From Anaerolineae bacterium (lineage in GTDB: Bacteria; Chloroflexota; Anaerolineae; 4572-78; J111), in NCBI GenBank assembly GCA_020433785.1, contig JAGRCC010000494.1, positions 1 to 6,342 on the forward strand: a stretch of DNA of 6,342 nt, given 5' to 3'. This document shows, one piece after another, positions 6,301 to 6,342 of the stretch; position 1 is the first letter of the stretch; each line of letters opens with the position of its first letter. The position numbers were made by a program, and so were the translations under genes. Below the pieces are notes generated by a model that saw only the letters and a list, made by a program, of their open reading frames with translations, ran no database searches and was not told the origin of the DNA.

Positions 6301-6342
6301 ACCCGGTAGTGAGCCAGGCCAATTTCTGGAACCCAGAGATGT
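3338..6342 (+). CDS. GT39/PMT-like GT-C membrane glycosyltransferase with PA14-like modules and an NHL repeat, 3' end outside the window
   Basis: An unbroken frame of 1,001 codons leaves the window without a stop. Residues 1-23 are a short polar N-terminus. About 27-183 carries five hydrophobic helices, then an outside loop with FDEAEAG (D195, E196), the acidic motif expected of a lipid-phosphate-sugar dependent GT-C transferase. More helices follow, including RWHVNFSRIAM near 286, up to a last one at about 538-561. The remaining 440 residues should lie outside the membrane: a linker domain, a partial PA14-like unit (about 731-803; AEWNGILYAP, EIDG), a fuller PA14-like domain (about 828-948; VEWEGALVAP, LFIDGQSLL) and, from about 978, an NHL-type repeat start (GAPGSEPGQFLEPRDV) at the edge. 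PA14 and NHL modules commonly bind carbohydrate or other ligands. The ATG at 3338 has no clear ribosome site; GTG 3329 and TTG 3335 are alternatives. Donor and acceptor are unknown. Confidence 0.88.
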   Translation, partial: MPVATTGLETTANEPTLTNQLPPRRTLNRLALALVAIAMAGVGQMAFAQHSLWDGLLLYLVATVLFVRALIHQSYPHFKFSLANPRLANTLAVTKGRWQTVGLGLIGAAVVVSSLSYTYFGQEARLHLAWWLYLTSLGLLVAGTILLTPALPFRPELNRLFPTRQIVMVLAVIFGSALFMRLFNFTQQPFGIWFDEAEAGLAARHMLADPNYRPVFYQLINVTGHFLATYALALRWLGDSIYAMRAVSVLFGLGGVLTAYLFGRELHGPRFGLALAFFVAVARWHVNFSRIAMTGIDTPFFEFLTLFFLTRLLKRGYLRDALWAGLALGFGLTFYTAFRLFILALVVFVGVMALRWTTQVVNAMRQGGWQRYLMAAVLLILTVWLVFMPVVQFALDNPDAFWYRTQQISILTKRDQADLSKALWETTQKHLLMFNFEGDKNGRHNLPGAPMLDPIMGVLFILGLGLALARPFHPANTVFLILLPVALIGGIFSLDFEAPQSLRSIAVMPAIFYFVTLPVVALGREAETVMRPLPKTWVLGPAVAAAVAIFLINAHTYLVIQANDFASWNAFSAPETITGRQMAKLGPDYTYILSPFLTNHPTTQFLAPAITQQQHLSLPDALPVRDASGHPVAIFMHPDDVWVFNNAKKMYPNAQFETFFGPRILPDSEEGPPSVYFVGLQPNDLMSVRGLDLRYWSTTAEPETQFFTGPLASSRAFNINATWPQDSPVERDFYAEWNGILYAPEYGPYDFRLVTPAGGLLEIDGIPVIEGTAETIEDLLLAEGNHQIRVRAEAGQGQAALYWQPPSQDDESLIPAWALYTNPVTNHGLRGSFYPNPDWAGPPALQRIDPFLDTYFHLIPLKRPYSVEWEGALVAPQSGIYRLGLRAVQEGQLFIDGQSLLTTTGPDVYTEAPISLDAGLHSLLIRYRDTVDRSRIHLSWITPNGAIQAIPTDYLWPPMAKYPEPTAPVTDEIETQPIRLHHIFSIGAPGSEPGQFLEPRD
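5527..5760 (+). other. First, degenerate PA14-like module within the glycosyltransferase
   Basis: Residues about 731-808 read RDFYAEWNGILYAPEYGPYDF, then LLEIDGIPVIEG and HQIRVRAEAG...ALYW. This follows the W-G-x-L-x-A-P, G-x-Y-x-F, IDG and terminal L-x-W pattern of PA14, but the N-terminal strand pair is missing or unrecognisable, so it is a shortened copy. Confidence 0.6.
5819..6180 (+). other. Second PA14-like domain within the glycosyltransferase
   Basis: Residues about 828-948 begin GLRGSFYPNPDWAG and contain VEWEGALVAPQSGIYRLGL, LFIDGQSLL, and HSLLIRYRD...IHLSW. This is the full PA14 order, including the opening G-x-Y/F strand, the W-x-G core, the IDG turn and the closing strand. It lies on the expected outer face of the membrane. 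Confidence 0.75.
6269..6342 (+). other. Start of an NHL-type beta-propeller repeat, cut by the window edge
   Basis: From about residue 978 the protein reads HHIFSIGAPGSEPGQFLEPRD. The G-x-x-G-S-x-P-G-Q-F-x-x-P-R-D/G spacing is the hallmark of the start of an NHL repeat. Only part of one repeat is present. A propeller of several repeats would be expected beyond the edge, but this cannot be seen. Confidence 0.65.

Overview
The window looks like chromosomal DNA from a GC-rich bacterium, most likely a member of the Chloroflexota (Anaerolineae/Caldilineae-like). That placement is an inference from the style of the proteins: a NatA-type ABC ATPase with a DUF4162-like tail, an ArgE/DapE-like M20 enzyme, and a giant GT-C membrane protein with PA14 domains. 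No rRNA or other marker gene is present to confirm it. I see no phage, transposase, CRISPR array, tRNA or rRNA.

Layout from left to right. Positions 1-270 hold no convincing gene, only small repeats and palindromes. A complete ABC transporter ATPase gene (271-1182, minus strand) follows, with a near-consensus sigma-70 promoter so close to its ATG that the mRNA should be leaderless or nearly so. Divergent from it is an M20 metallopeptidase/deacylase gene (1297-2439, plus), then a [2Fe-2S] ferredoxin gene (2488-2862, plus) with a strong ribosome binding site. A long hairpin (2892-2937) closes this pair and separates it from a convergent small gene for a 53-residue single-pass membrane protein (2943-3104, minus). 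About 230 bp of AT-rich divergent intergenic DNA follows, with a dyad, spaced direct repeats and a TATAAT box.

The right half (3338 to the edge) is one uninterrupted open frame of more than 1,000 codons that runs out of the window. It encodes a polytopic GT39/PMT-like GT-C glycosyltransferase with a large C-terminal soluble part. That part has a degenerate and a better-preserved PA14-like module, and it enters what looks like the first NHL beta-propeller repeat exactly where the window ends.

The genes do not form an obvious single pathway. The M20 enzyme and ferredoxin may be co-transcribed but have no clear shared function. The ABC ATPase has no permease beside it in the window. The most noteworthy item is the glycosyltransferase-PA14-PA14-NHL fusion. 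I do not see strong evidence for a wholly new multi-gene system.
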